Origin: Gyrodactylus bullatarudis
Taxonomy: Eukaryota; Platyhelminthes; Monogenea; Gyrodactylidea; Gyrodactylidae
Length of the DNA: 64,000 bases
Assembly (NCBI GenBank): GCA_012064415.1
Contig: SSNU01000248.1
Location: forward strand, 62,001-126,000
Direction: 5' to 3'
The first letter of the stretch is position 1. Each line of letters starts with the position of its first letter. This document shows, one piece after another, positions 47,601 to 62,600 of this stretch. The notes under the pieces are model-generated. The model was not told where the DNA came from. It saw only the letters and a list, made by a program, of their open reading frames with translations, and ran no database searches. A program made the translations under genes and the position numbers.

Positions 47601-50600
47601 CCCTTTTTTAAATGAAAAAATGCTAGGTGTCATCTGAGTTGGTTCATATGCAGTTGGGATTTTTACAGAAATTTCGATATTTTTATCAAGAATTCGAATT
47701 TTTAAAAATTTTTTTGGAATCCTACTCATGTTGCCCACTGTTACCATTTGAAGAAAAAAATTCTAAAAAGAATTATTCTTATGAAAAATATGGCAATTTT
47801 CAAATTTCCATTCGGCGCCAAAATCCCATTTTTTCGAACTGAAAAATTTTATCAATTTCAAAGTTGGAGGTTGATTTAAAGGGGATTTTCAGTTCGAGAA
47901 AATGGGATTTTCGAGCCAAATTGAAATTTGAAAATTTCCATATTTTTCAAAAAAATAATTTTTTCCAGAATATTTTCTTCGAATTATGAAGGTGGGCAAC
48001 ATGAGAAGGATTCTTGATGAAAATATCGCAATTTCCGTAAAAATCATAGATTCCCAACTTCATATCAATTAGCCTTAGATGGCTAAAAATGTTAAATTCA
48101 ATCATAAAAAGATATATTAATCATTATATCTTGAAACTGTTTTATTCTATGGAAATTATGTTATTCAATAGATTGATCAAACTTTTATTCCTTCGATTTC
48201 CTAACTATAGTGTTACTCAAAATCAATAGATCATGATTTCTCCTTACACGATATTAAAAAGCTAAGATTTCAAAAATTTTGGTCAAATTTGTTGATGAAG
48301 AATTCAGAATTTTGTAAAAATCATGAATTCCCATCTTCACATACAGTATCTTCTCAACAATATATATTTTTTTAGATAATATCCTTTCATGTTTTTTCTT
48401 TTGTCGGAAATTATGATTTCAAGAAACCGTCCTGAAGTTTCATTTTCTACATGCTACAAAAGTATTTTAACTAATCGAGCGATAACATTGACAAACTTCA
48501 TCAAGAATATTATTCGAATCTGAACCCATAAGGTGGTTAAGAGAAAACGCATGTATATTATAGCAATCTCCTCAGTAATGATATACTGTCTAAATTGTCT
48601 GAGATCTAAAATTCGCATAGTCATAGTAATTCATTTGAAGAAACTTAATCAATCTTTGATATTAACAATTTTTTAGGTGAATGTTTGCAATAGAAATTAT
48701 ACATTAATCATGGGTGTAGTCATAAAAAAATCAGAGTAACTAAATTTATTAGTGCAATTTCACACTTTCTATGAGGTGTAAATGATTTGTCTGGTCTAAA
48801 TTTTCCACAACAATTAAACACAATTCAGAGAGAATAACATTTAATAAGGGAAAAAAGCTTAAAATCTACTTAAATAGGGAATGAAATGATAGAATTATTC
48901 AACCCTTATTGTACTTATTGAATGCTAATTTTAGTTTTAGACTCAGAAATAGGAATGCATGGTTTTTTAAAAAAATCCCAATTTACTTAAAATTAGATTC
49001 CAAGGTCATTGGAAATTAAAAATTGAAAAATTCCAAATTTCGAGCTGGCGTCATATTTATATGATTTTTGAAACTTTGTACCGATGATTTTTATTAAGAG
49101 AGATCTAAGTTAGACAAGTAAGAACTTGAAATCAACTCAAAGTTCAAAAATTTTTATTTGGCGCCAACCTAAAAGTTATTTTTTTTGTTGGAGAAAAATC
49201 TTATATTAAAAAAAAACAGATCAATTGAGAAATTATAAAATAAATCAGATTTTACAAAGAAAATTAAAAAACTGACATTGTTCTGATCTATTATAAAATT
49301 TTCAATCTAGAAACATGAAGACTAGTGTCTGCAAGAAAATCAAAAATCACCTGGTTAATGAAGATAGAAATAAAGGACCTATAGTTATCATTGGCTAGAA
49401 AATTTGCATAGAAAAAGAGTACTTACAAATTCTCCAAATTTACACATTTATCGAATAGGAATACAGGTAGACTCGTCAGTCTATTTCCACTGAGATCCCT
49501 AAGAAAGGAAGAAAGGAAGGAATCAATGTTAGAATAAAAAATAAATCTCAATTAGTGTTCAGCGTACAAGGTTTTTAATCTCCAATTCTCAGCTAATGTC
49601 TTTGATTTAACATAAGCAATCTGATTATTGGCAATGGACCTGAAATGATCAAGAATGAGAAAATTTTCAAAGCCAGTCTAGTGGACCTCGAGACTTACAC
49701 ATATTTCAGATAGACAAGGTTACCAAGCTCATCCAGTGATTCGATAAGATTCTTGTCTAAATTTCTAAAAACAAAGAAATCAATTTAGTTTTGTTTAGTT
49801 AAAGCGAATTATAAAAATGTTGAAAATTTCCAGAAGGCGACTGATATAATTTTCAAAAACATCTATTTAAGCATTGTGTTATCGATCGATTTTTCAAAAG
49901 TAGCCATTTTTTTGTTCTAATTATCAAGGGATTATTACAAAAAGTAGAAGCTTCTAGACGAAATGTTCAAAAAGTAGAAGATAGATTATCAATAACTAGA
50001 AGGTCTATTCAGTGTATTTACGAAAAGTAGAAAAAGTATTTATAATACACTCAACTAGAGGACAAATTGCAATCAATAGAAAAGATTTAGGAACATTTTT
50101 ACGATAATATTGTCGAACTTCATCTAGAATATTACTGTTATTGGTTTCTGAACTCATGAGGAAGGTAGGAGAAGACAGACGTAGGAACATGTTGCATTTG
50201 CCCCTGGATCTTTAAGGGTTACAATACCCTTGTAATTTTTTCTAATTTCAAATGTCCTAGAATTCTCTTTCATGATGAATTTTCCGAAAAAGTTAGAAGG
50301 AATTATTTCACCAAACTAAACATTCACCATATCAGTGTGTAGAAGTAAGCGTGAATAGTGTAAAATTTGCATTGAATGAAAATTTCCTAATACTCTTACT
50401 TATTGATGATCTATCTATCTTCTACTTTTTGTAATTATCCCAATTATCAATGATTCAACATGCCCAAAAAAGTACAAAAGCCTTGTTTGTGAAATAACTG
50501 ACATCATCGTCTTCTTTTATTCATAATGACTTTGATGACCCAACTGACTATAGAAAAGGATCGACTAATTCTCATTATTAGTTAAGATTTTTTTAAACGT

Positions 50601-53600
50601 TCTTAAAAATTTTCAAAATCTCATATAAGAAATATCTTTGTCAGCATAGCTATGTGGAATCGTTTTTAATAGTACAAGTACTCTTTCTAAAAGAATTCTC
50701 AGAAATTCCTATCTAGCTCTGCCTTTTGTTTGTCAGAATAAAAATTTATCATAAAATGAGTATTTGGATCATTATTATTTGCCAGAATCAATGTAAAAGA
50801 ACAGTCTAGTCATTGAATGCAGGATCATACAGAATATATAAATATTTTCCAAGGTTGTCTTACTGTACTGTATAATTCTTAAAAGTATCCAAGTACCTTA
50901 ATCACATCTATAGATAAAAGAGTAAACACTCAACCCCTCTTTTGATGGTTGACATGGAATTCAAAATTTGCTTGAAATGGAAATTATCCTCTTTATTCGA
51001 AGGGGTAACAGTTGCTACTACACTGAAAAGATTGCATTTCACAAATTATTTCATTCCTAAATACTATACTTTGATAAGTCTAGTTGTTCTTTATTTTTGT
51101 ATCAAATTCAGCATTGTCACACACCTGAATAGTCCTCTCTCTCTCTCTATTGGCAGGATAGAACAACTTCATTTTGGGAATTCTATTCATTTGTTGGATG
51201 TGTTTTATAGAATCATCATTATCGTATTTTTTCACCTCTTCAACTTTGATGAATTTATGATTTAAATAAAATATAGATACTAGCATAATTCAAAATCCCT
51301 TTTGGATGCATGCGTGCGTGTTTGTGTGTGTGTAAGTTTACGTACTGCTAAGGTAATCATAACAATTGGACAGCCATACGGAAATAGGCTTGAAATATAT
51401 GTGACCTACTACTATTACAGATTAAAAATAAAACAACAACACCAGAGTAGTAGTCGTAGGAGTCGTAAAGAGAAAAACAAATGACATACAAATTTTATTC
51501 CAAAACTCTCAGTTCTTACTCTGGTCAATGGGAGAAAAGAGATTTTTTTATTCATTCACCCAAAAAAAGAAATACAGAAACCCCAATGAATTTTATCATC
51601 AGAACGTACACTTTGTATTCTTTACTTTATGGAGAACATAAAAAAAATCAGGGTAAATTTTTCGAAGAACTGATATAGGTAAAAAAAAAAATTCGTGATC
51701 CATTTTTATTTTATGATGATAATCAAACACATTGATTCCAAATACAAATTGATTATAGCTACCTGTTTAATTTATCAGGATGCATATTGATAGAATAATG
51801 TTGGCTCTAATCTGGAAAATTATTCCTACAGACATTAGCAATCATTATCAGAAAGAGAGGGAGCGAGTCTTTTTGATACTTTTTCTTATGTTTACGCGTA
51901 GACAACTGTATAATATCACCTGCAATGGTAATAAATGTAATTACGCAGTTGCATTTCATTTTAGAGAGAATAAAATAAATTAATTTGCACTCCAATTTTT
52001 ACCCATTGACACGCGCTTCTAGCCTTATTGACACATCAAGCCCCTTGAACTGATTTAGAATTTTAATTTTTGACAAAATCAAAAATTCAGAAACGAAAGA
52101 GTAGTATTTTTGTGGAATATTTAAGACTATTCATTCTCATTTTGGATTAATAAAGATTTCCTAAATTATGATGACTATCAGTGAAAATAGATATCAATTT
52201 ATACGAGTCAGATTCATAGCAGTTTCATAAATTTTAGCTACTTTCAAAATATGTAATTCAAAGTAAGGGGTGTCCAAAGGATGTTTATTCAGAATTAGTA
52301 TGTTTTTTAATTAAACGATCAGAGCTAGTATTAATGAAAGAAGAAGATGCCAATTATTTCATAAACAAGGTTTTTTTTCGGGAATACTCATCAGGAGAGC
52401 CTCAAAAAATAGCTGGTTAAAATAAGCATTTTAATACTTTTTGAGGCTCTACTCATCAGTGAGATACATGCCTTGAGTTAGCATTAGTTGAGAGTTAAAA
52501 GAAATTCGAAATGTACGCTGTAATAATTAAGAAATAATAATAACAATTTAATCACGGAAGTTACTTCTATAAAAGGGAAATTACAAATAAAAGTTTAATA
52601 AGAGATTTACAAGTTGTATACATTCTAGAATAAGCTTAAATAAAAAAAGAGTATGGTTGGACGTGATACCAGGGAAAAATTCAAAAATATGACACTGACT
52701 AATCTCATTCACGTTATTTTTAACACGATGAAAGAAGCTCTCTCCAAATCTTCAAACCAGATATCCACGTAGTAAGTAAGTAGATTATTGTGGAAAAATA
52801 TAAATTTACACACAAGTTATGCTATAGAATATAAAACGTATTATTAAGTAAAAATAAAAATAAATGAAGTCAAGTACACATTGGGTGTAAAAAAGTAAAG
52901 AGATTTCCCATCAATCTGAAAAATCTACCTTTAGAGTACAATCCTACAGCTCTTACTTTTACTAATAAATAGGCCTTAATCAATATTGGTGGTGGGGGAA
53001 CTGAAAAAATTATTCCTAACCCAATAGGCATCATTGATCAATGAACATGGATGTACTATGTAATTTGAACTTACAGGATACTTGTCCTAAGTGGCAAGTT
53101 ATCTGGTATCCTTAATAACTGTCGGTTGGAACAGTCAACACTGAGGAAGAAAGTCTTTTCATCATAATCGTAGATCTCCTGGCATCGACAAGTTGATGGA
53201 CAGGTTCTCTCTTGGTCATCACATAGGAATTGATCATCTGAAGATTTGGAGCCTGTGGATTAGTGAAGATTGGTTATAAGATGATTAGTTTAACCCTTTA
53301 TGTCCCATTGTTCCACCAGTGGAACACAACACTTTCTTGGATGATAATTTGAACTAAAATATTCTTAAAATAATTTTTTCACCCCTGATTGAAAGCTACA
53401 AAATTATGTATAGCTCATAAATATGGCTTTTCACTGATGTTAACAAAAGTTACTTGTAGAAGAGTGATTTTTTGAAAATCTAGTAAAAAATTAAAAAAAA
53501 TATTTCTTATAGTTTAGAAGATTAGAGACAAAAAATGCCAATTTTAACCTCTATCATCTTTGAAAGGATAAGTCGGCTGTGTTTATTTTTTTGTTAAAAT

Positions 53601-56600
53601 AAAGATGATAAAAATTTACTGAATTCAATTTCAGCCATTTTTCCTATGACCGTTTTCAATTAATTCACCATTTTAATGAAGAAAAAGAATTCTTTTTAAA
53701 TTTCGAGTTGGCACCAAAATATCATTTTTATTATTAATTTCTATGAGAGAAAAGGAAAAAGAGTATCCAAATTAGACAAGGAAACTGATTGCCAACATCA
53801 AATTCATTGTTTTTCCAGCTATAAAAATGAACAAATCTTTACTCCCTAGCTATGATTCATACTAAAATATTCTTCTCGTTAATTGAAAGAAGGCATAAAT
53901 ATTGCGTTTCTAGCTTAAACTTTAGTTCTATTTGAATTTTAGACCATTCGATATTTATTTAAAATAACCTAGTTATCATCAATTAAAGTTGATCCTTTTC
54001 CTCAAAAATATCTTGGGCCTGCTCTACCCCCAAAACATACAATTTTTTTATCCCTGTCATGGTTACAGGAGTTCTGTTATACAGAAATGATAAATTGTAA
54101 AAAATGTGATAAAGTTCAGTTCATGAAATTCTTTGCTCGGGAAATACTCGCAAGGAATGATTACATTTTAAAAGATCTTTCATCTGGACGCTTCAAACCT
54201 TTATTTTTCTAGGCTCTAATAATTTCAGTAGAATTCTTATTTATATTGACGATTTAAAAATCTCTCAAAAAGAAAGCTAAGGAATGTGTTTTCAAAAATC
54301 GCAATAGCTTTTCCAAAAAAATTCATCAAAGTAGAATTGACCTCAACATTCAAGTTTTTCAAATCAATTTTGGGAGAAATCTTTTCTACTCTTCATTTGC
54401 CGAAGAAGAAAATAAAACCTGTAAGTAAATCATTTGCCTTCACATGCCCTATTAATCGGTAGGAAATTCTTGTAAGAAAAAAAATTTTCAGATTAAGACT
54501 AAATCAATCCATTCAGCTTACTTATTTCGATAGAGCTTGTCAGATGCTACCGACACTAAACATGATTGAGACTCAATATGCAATTTTTTCGCGCCCTCAG
54601 CGGTAAAGTTTCTTCATTAAAACAATTAACTTTATTGATAAAAGAGCGATAAATAAGAATGAAAACCTTTCAGAAATATTAACAATAACACTGATGAATC
54701 ATCAAGGAAATTTCAATCTTTTCAATTCAGCCAAATAATCTTTTTTAAACAGAAGAACGTTTTGAAATATTAATTTGAAACTAAATTTTTCAATCTAAAA
54801 GAAAAAATATTTTAATTTCTCTAGCAAAGGTTGAGAGAGAATTTTAAAAGTCAGGGAAAACCCCAGAGGAAAATTGAAATCGTGTTTAAACTTTTTTTCA
54901 CAAAAATATTGTTTACAATTTGTATATTCTTAGAACTTGATACCTGTTAGTTGGAATCTCTTGTTTGTTTACTGGTTCTTATATAGACATTAGTACAGGC
55001 TGAAGAGAGGCTCTGACTCATTCCTAAGAATTAACACCAAGTATCGAAAAGTTTATTTAAAGTATATTCTTCATTTTACAACATTTGTTGCATCTCTATC
55101 TTGAATACGATAAACATTGTTGGAAAACATTGAATTGTATTCATTAAACTTGTACTGGTTCGGAACATTGAAAAAGATAAATATTATGTAATACAAATTA
55201 CATTTTGGTAGACGACTTTAATAGATAAACTATTAAGCAGAAAAAAAACAATTCCTAGTTTTTATATTACATTTATATAGCTGGCTAGAAGAGTTTATTG
55301 TTTTTTTCTGTCGAATAACAACGATAATGAACAACAAACTGCATTGGAATAATCCATAAGAAGAAAATTTTCATGAGAATAAGAAATTGAAATCTAATCT
55401 TATTTTTTCTGCATCAAACTAACAAAAATTAAGAATTTTGAAATATCCCAAAATTTCATACCAAAATCATTTATTATTAAAAATTATTAAGTCTTCATTA
55501 TTAAAATTTCATTCAAGTCTAATAATTTTACAAATAATTAAAGCTAGTTGACATGAAGATGAGAATTTACTATTTGTACAAAAAAACTCGATATTTTTCT
55601 CCGGATTCACAGAAAAAATTATTTTTTGAATTCTTAATGGAATCAGTTAATAAATTGTTGATATTCAGAAAAAAAACCGAAAAAAATTCAATCTGACCAA
55701 AATTAGGCCAATTTTTGGATTTGGAGAATGCACCAAATTTCCACTTTTTCAAGTTTTGAAACCAAAATTTTCAAAATGATTTCGATGATCCGAAGCAGTT
55801 AAGTGATGATACTTGGGATCAAAATTAGACGAAGAATTTATTTATTATCATAATTTAGATTACTTCTGAATTGATACGAAGAAGTAAGTAATATCTGCGA
55901 AATATAGAACTATCTGTCACAAACGAGTTTTTTAGAACTTCTATGGCTAAATTAATCCCAAATTTTAATGTTTAAATGCTTCCAATCGACAGAAATTTAT
56001 GCTCCTGTAAATCGGATGAAAATAAAAGATTCCTTCTCCATACCTCAACCAGGTTAGTATATCAAAGAAGCCTAAGGTTGAGTTTGTGAAGGAGCTTATC
56101 ACTTATCTTTTGTTAAAAGTTTAGATTCAAGTGAAAAATATTATCGGTGAATATTCAAAGTTGAGTCCTAATTCAGTTTATAGTTAGGTCAGACAATCGA
56201 ATTTCAAAAGTCAAACATTGTCTCATGGAGACTTTACTCGAATTTGTCATAAAGAGTCTGGTAATCATTGAAAATTCTAACAGAGTAATCAAGCTAATTG
56301 ATAAAAGAAACCTCAATATTATTCTTAGAATCTCATAATTAGATGTTGGAGGAAAAAATAAATCAGAAAATGCTTCAAATTGTAGGCCAAATTTTTGTCA
56401 GATTAAAATTTTCCTTACTCCGCTAATAAATCAGTAAATTTCTCATCTTTCCGACTATCAGGAGTGAAACACCGCTCTTTTTTTCTTAAAAACCTAATTC
56501 TTATTAACTCAATAAATAACTTTGGCAATGTTCGAAATATGAGCATTTCATTCTTGCTAAAATCTTTGCTTGGAATACATTAAGAGTCGTAAATTTTCTG

Positions 56601-59600
56601 AATCCTAAAAAAATAGTTGACATGAGATCTGAATTGAATGGCTAATCTAAAGAACATTTCCCCCCTCTTGTTCTGCAGTAATTTTTCTGAAAGACAAAGA
56701 GACTAAGGGCTTTTTAACATCGATGAAACGAAAATGAATCCCTTGCGGTGAGTTTTCACATGGTAGCTTTTCCACTCGCATAATAACAACACCAAGAAAA
56801 CTACAGAGAAGTACCAAAAAAGAAGCACACACGCACTCACGTCTGAGGAGGCGAACAAAAAGAAGGGCCAATAAGATCAATATTCATCATTTCTTGTAAT
56901 TTTTGTATATAAATCTGGCATGATGAGTATGCCACGAAATAAAACGCTATTCTTCTAACAAACTTGGCATCACCATTCTTAATGAAGTTTTTTTAACTCA
57001 GAGTTCAAAAAAAGGAAATTTGGCGCTACTTTGAGATTTGGAAAAATGCCACAAATTCCTTAAAAATTGATTTTTTCGAATTTTTTTTCTTCATTTCGTG
57101 ATGAAGTGGCCACATGATCTAGTTAACAAAAAAACTTGATCAAATTCGATTTCTTGATGAAAAATTTAAGAATTTTGTAAAAATCTATAAATCTTCTTTG
57201 GTGAATTAAAAATTTCCTGACAAGAAAAGCACTGCTCGTGGATGAAATTTTTCTCAGAAAAAGTGAATTTTTATCTTCTTATCAATTATCGGCTTCACTT
57301 TATTACTAATTGAAATTATTAGACAAAATATGGATAATTCAATAAAATCTCTGCCAGACAATGTGTTTGAGTTAGGAAATTTGATTGTCTGACCTAACTA
57401 AATGCAAATAGAACTTGAATTAAAATCAGAGAGATACACATCCTCTGGTATGTGAATTCTATACAAAACTTTGTAGGAGGGAAGAAGTAAAGACAGAAGT
57501 GGATATGGTTACTTACTTCCCAAAACGAAATTAACTTTACTCCCTTTTAAATGCTATTGCTACATGGGCTACTTAAGGAGGGTGATATCTCTTGAATTTG
57601 TTTATTCTAGAACTCTCTCCCTGAAAACATTAGGTAACGAATGGATTAAGAAGAAATTTATTTATCTTTCCTCTATTCTAGAAGCATCCTTGTGATGGGA
57701 ACAACTAAACTCTTTTCATTATGCATTGAACAGCCTATAATGAAAGCAAATTGATATGAAAACGAGATTTGGTAATTCCATAAATGAATTTCCCGCTTTC
57801 TGAAATTTTTGTTCCTTTTTAAGAGTGATATCTCAAATTAGTAAATTCACTAAAAGGATCTTTCATAAACTACTTACGAGTAAGCCGAATAAAACTATGA
57901 AAAAACCAATCCATGTAGAAATTGAAAAATGAAACATCCAACAAAATTATCATCAAGGTTATTTTTAAACTTAGCAAATTGTTAAACAACGAAAATCAAA
58001 ACGTCAAAAATGTGGATTGAGATGGTTTCTAGAAGAGAAGGGAATAGCTGGTTAAAAGATGCAAAACTTTCTGCAGCTCATTGGTTAATCTTTCAAAAAA
58101 AACTTTCATAACATTTCTCAGCAGGGATTAGAATTGAGAATACTCAAAAAATAGTTTTGAGTTTTTCAGAATTCCTACGTGACATCTATCATCTACTCAT
58201 GGAGTAATTTTGTCATTCAGATCTAAACCTCAGAAATAGTACCAAATAAAATAAAATATAAAGAAGTGGATAAAAGTACTCTGAAGAGAATTTAACGGAC
58301 TTTGATTAAAAAAATAGTACTTTACCGTAAATTCTTGAAAAAAATCGTAGTATTCAAATCTTGTGTCATCAAAATTTCTGATTTTTGCTTAAATTCTTTC
58401 ACAATGAAAAAACGACTGTTTAACTGTTATAGCGCATATTTTACAAAATGAATCCTTTATATGTAAAAAAGTGTCTGAGATATTAATGCGTAGTCACCAT
58501 CTATAGAATCGAAAGTCTTTCCATCGATAATATTATCCTCAGAGTCTTTGACTGCTTTGAGGTGCTTGCAACTGAGACCTTGTCTGCAGTAGCTATCAGT
58601 ATCAATCCTTGCGGAATCGTATCCTCCAAATAATTCAGTCTATCTAGACTAGAAGACTTTTTCGTAGTAAGAAACATTTATTCCAATCTATGAACACTAA
58701 GAGGAGATCTCTGCCTTGGACTTTTTATAGTTTATTAACGACATCCAATTTAGCAATCACATACTAAGCATTCACTTGTTTCAAGAGATTGCAGACACAG
58801 CTAATATTTACATATATTTAAAATTTTAAATTCTAAAGTAAATATCTTCCCTCAACAGATGCTAACTACTTGCATGATAAAAGCTACTGATGATCTGTGA
58901 TTAACAATTCATCGAAAATTATGAGCAAAGATTTGGAATGGACATGAAAACTTTGTGCCCACCTGTGTTATCGTCAAATTGAATTATTTTCACAATATCT
59001 TTTTATTTAAGCAATTCACCGACCCCGTTCACTAATCGAAAAGAAAGTCAAGTTATGAGAATAGTAATGAACAGAATCCGACAAAATAAATCGGATTTTC
59101 ACATTTTACGAATAATTACAGAATTAAGTGGAGATATCAGCCAAATCTCAACATTCAAGAAATTTGATTTCCTACAGCCTAGATATTTTACAATAAAAAA
59201 AAACTAACACAAGAATAGTGGAAAATCTCAAAAAATTACCTTCATCATTAGAACATTGCAAGGTATCGCTGGATAAATCTTTGATATTCGAGCCACGAAG
59301 ATGTAATGGTGTTGAACATTGGCTAAGGCCGAGATTACTGAATGATTCGAAAGCCTTGAGCCTCTCAGGTAGCCAGGATAATTGGCAGTTACAATTGAAC
59401 GGATTTCTCATTAAATACCTAAAAAAATTAAATTTTCACCTTCATTAAAGATCAGAATTTATAATTTTTACAGAAAATCTCAATTTTTCCCCCCAAGAAC
59501 TAAAGGATGATGAGAATAAATTTTGAAATCCTCAGTTACACCTTTGCCTCTGAGCTGAAAATTTTTTTTGATCTAAAGGCAAGAAAGTTAGTAATGTTAA

Positions 59601-62600
59601 TCAATGATTACTAATCATAGAGCGGAAATCTGGTTTATAAGGTTCGGGAAATTTCTATAAAAATTATTTCTAAAAATTTACAGAAAACAATAATTTTAAA
59701 CAACAAGACCATGTTTTTCTCGGTTAAACATCAATTTTTGATTTCAAGAAAAGGAACAATGTTGGGGGAAAATATAATTTTATATCACCCTCAAACATAT
59801 GCTCATAAACCTAGTTGACATGAAGATGAGAATTTCCTATTTTTACAAAAAACTCAATATTTTTATCCAGAAAGTCAGGAAAAAATTTATTTTTTGGATT
59901 CCACTATGAAATGAGCTGATTAGTTTTGAAAACAAAAAAAATTTCCGAAAAAAATTTAATCTGACCAAAATTAAGCCGTTTTTTGAATTTAGGAAATGTT
60001 TCCACTTTTTCAACTTTCAAATCCTAAATTTTTATCGATTTCAAAGATTTGAAGCAGTTAAATATTGATAATCAACATCAAAATTAGACAAAGATTTCGA
60101 AGATTTCCGAGAAAAAGTTCAATCTCTATATTTTGGATCATTTTCCCTCGTGATAATCGAAAAATTCAAATTGTTCGATTTCCCACCGTAATGACGAATT
60201 TCTGTGAATTCCTGCAGGCGAATTCGAAATCTTCGTCTAATTTTGATGCTGAATATCAATATTTAACTGCTTCAAATCTTTGAAATCGATAAAAATTTAG
60301 GATTTGAAAGTTGAAAAAGTGGAAACATTTCCTAAATTCAAAAAACGGCTTAATTTTGGTCAGATTAAATTTTTTTCGGAAATTTTTTTTGTTTTCAAAA
60401 CTAATCAGCTCATTTCATAGTGGAATCCAAAAAATAAATTTTTTCCTGACTTTCTGGATAAAAATATTGAGTTTTTTGTAAAAATAGGAAATTCTCATCT
60501 TCATGTCAACTAGGTTTATGAGCATATGTTTGAGGGTGATATAAAATTATATTTTCCCCCAACATTGTTCCTTTTCTTGAAATCAAAAATTTTAGATGGT
60601 CCAAGTGTTTGGAACTTAATATCATTTGGGCATCTAAAGAACGTTAAATACATCTCGATAAATTTCAACCATTTTTGGTAGGATTATATCATTTTTTTTA
60701 AAATAATTAATTGATTGCCTAGAGCGACTGATTCTCTAGATAATAAACTTTAATTCTTTTTAGCTTTAATTAATTCAGCCAATGAAATAACCACAGAAGA
60801 AGTTATTCTACTCTTAAATGCAACAATCATTTACAGATTTTCAAAAATAACTACAAAAAAATTTCTGTAAATTAAAATCATTTGAAATTTATTTTACAGA
60901 ATAAGGAAATTTTCGACCTTTATTTCATTATAAAGGTTTTAAAAAATTTAAGTTCGCGGCGGGCCTTAAATTTTAAAATCCACTTATTTTTCTCAAATAT
61001 TTTCCTCTTGAAATGGCAAAAGTGTGCACCATACTCATGAGATTTCAAAACATCATTGTCATTTCCAAGTTCCTCATGAAAAGGAATCGAGAATTTTCAT
61101 TTAAAAATCAAAACTTCTTGATTAACAGCAAGCTCTGCTACTTACAAGAATTTAAGTCTCTTCATGGAATTGAATATGGTTTCAGGTAATACTTTTAACT
61201 CGTTATCCGATAAATGTCTAAAATAAATAAAATCATTATTAATCAAGTAGGATTTGTACATTCCACCTCCCCCCATTTAATTCACTGTACTATACTTTGT
61301 TAACAGTATTTCCTTATATGTTGGATGAATCTAAACCCATTCTATCTTTTGACATCCATTATCCATTATAAATTTCTTACCGGGGACAGTGAAGAGAAAG
61401 GATTAATGCTTGTGTTTTTTTGCTTAACTTTTTTAAAATGCATATTTGAAAAATATGTAATAATCCATGCTGGAAGTTCAAATTCATTTATCAGAATATA
61501 CTATATGGATGCCTAAGGAGTCATTAAATTTTGAAATAAAAATCTAAAAATCAAATGAACTACTTGGATTTTTATCTGTCTCTAATGTATTATTATTTCA
61601 GCAAGAAGCTATAAATCGCAGAGAAATAATTCCTACAGCTTATAATTGAAAAAAAACAACATAGAAAACGTTTTCAATGCTTTTATCATGAATTTAGGAA
61701 TTTTAAACGTTTTTAATCAAGATTATATCAAATAAATTTATCAAGCCTCATATCTCAGCAAGGCTTGTTTGAAGCGACTATAAAATATCACATTAATATT
61801 TGAAACAAAATTACTGACTGTTTCAGTATTTAAAGTTGAGTGATAAGTAATGAGGAAAGATATATCTCCATGAATATTCTTAAAATACAAATGATTTCCT
61901 GGAGAATCATGGAAATTATGAAATTCTTATTCCTTATCTAAAAAAGAAAAAAGAACTCACAATATTTGTAATTGATCAAGGCCATTGAATGAATGTTTAC
62001 TGATACACGACAACTTGTTACGATTCAAATATCTATAGAATAAAAAGATAAATGAATAGATATGGTCGGCCTTTATGCGATAGAGTTGGTCACTTACAAA
62101 AGCCTAAGATTCTTCAAGTTTTTGAATGTTCCACTTGAAATTCGATCGAGTTTGTTTTCATTCAGGAATCTAGAGAAGGAATAAATGAAATTTCTTCGTA
62201 TCATACACAAGAAAAAGAAGTAGGATAAAAGTTAACTTACAGTGTTGATAACTTTGTTAAATCGTTGAATGCACCATTTTCAATGTTTTTTATTTGATTA
62301 TTGCTCAGATTTCTGCATGAATGAAATACAATAATTGTTTTCTATAATAATACAATACATAAAACACTATGATATCTCAGTAGACTTACATTTGTTTAAG
62401 TTGTGGGTAATTGGAAAAAGCGCCACTTTTAATCTCGGTCAAGTTTGAATCGGACAAGTCTCTGTTTGTGTGTAACACATTAAAGTATGAAAATGATGAG
62501 TATTTTTTATTACACAACACGTACAATTCAATAAGATCCACTGGCAGATCCTGGGGAATGTGATCGATAGTTTTTGTTAATGATTTGCTTGCATAACACT

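Noticed and set aside
51133..51150. TC-repeat as a possible functional element
   Set aside because: A simple microsatellite; nothing around it indicates a specific role.
50942..51678. Several frames of 60-107 codons in the slit intron
   Set aside because: Contain CT/GT simple repeats and no motif; composition follows the surrounding AT-rich intron.
56647..56880. 77-codon minus frame with a hydrophobic N-terminus
   Set aside because: Begins at TTG, lies directly against an LTR end in the opposite sense, and shows no splice sites or similarity.
61325..61516. 63-codon plus frame
   Set aside because: Lies in a slit intron, no motif, AT-rich codons.
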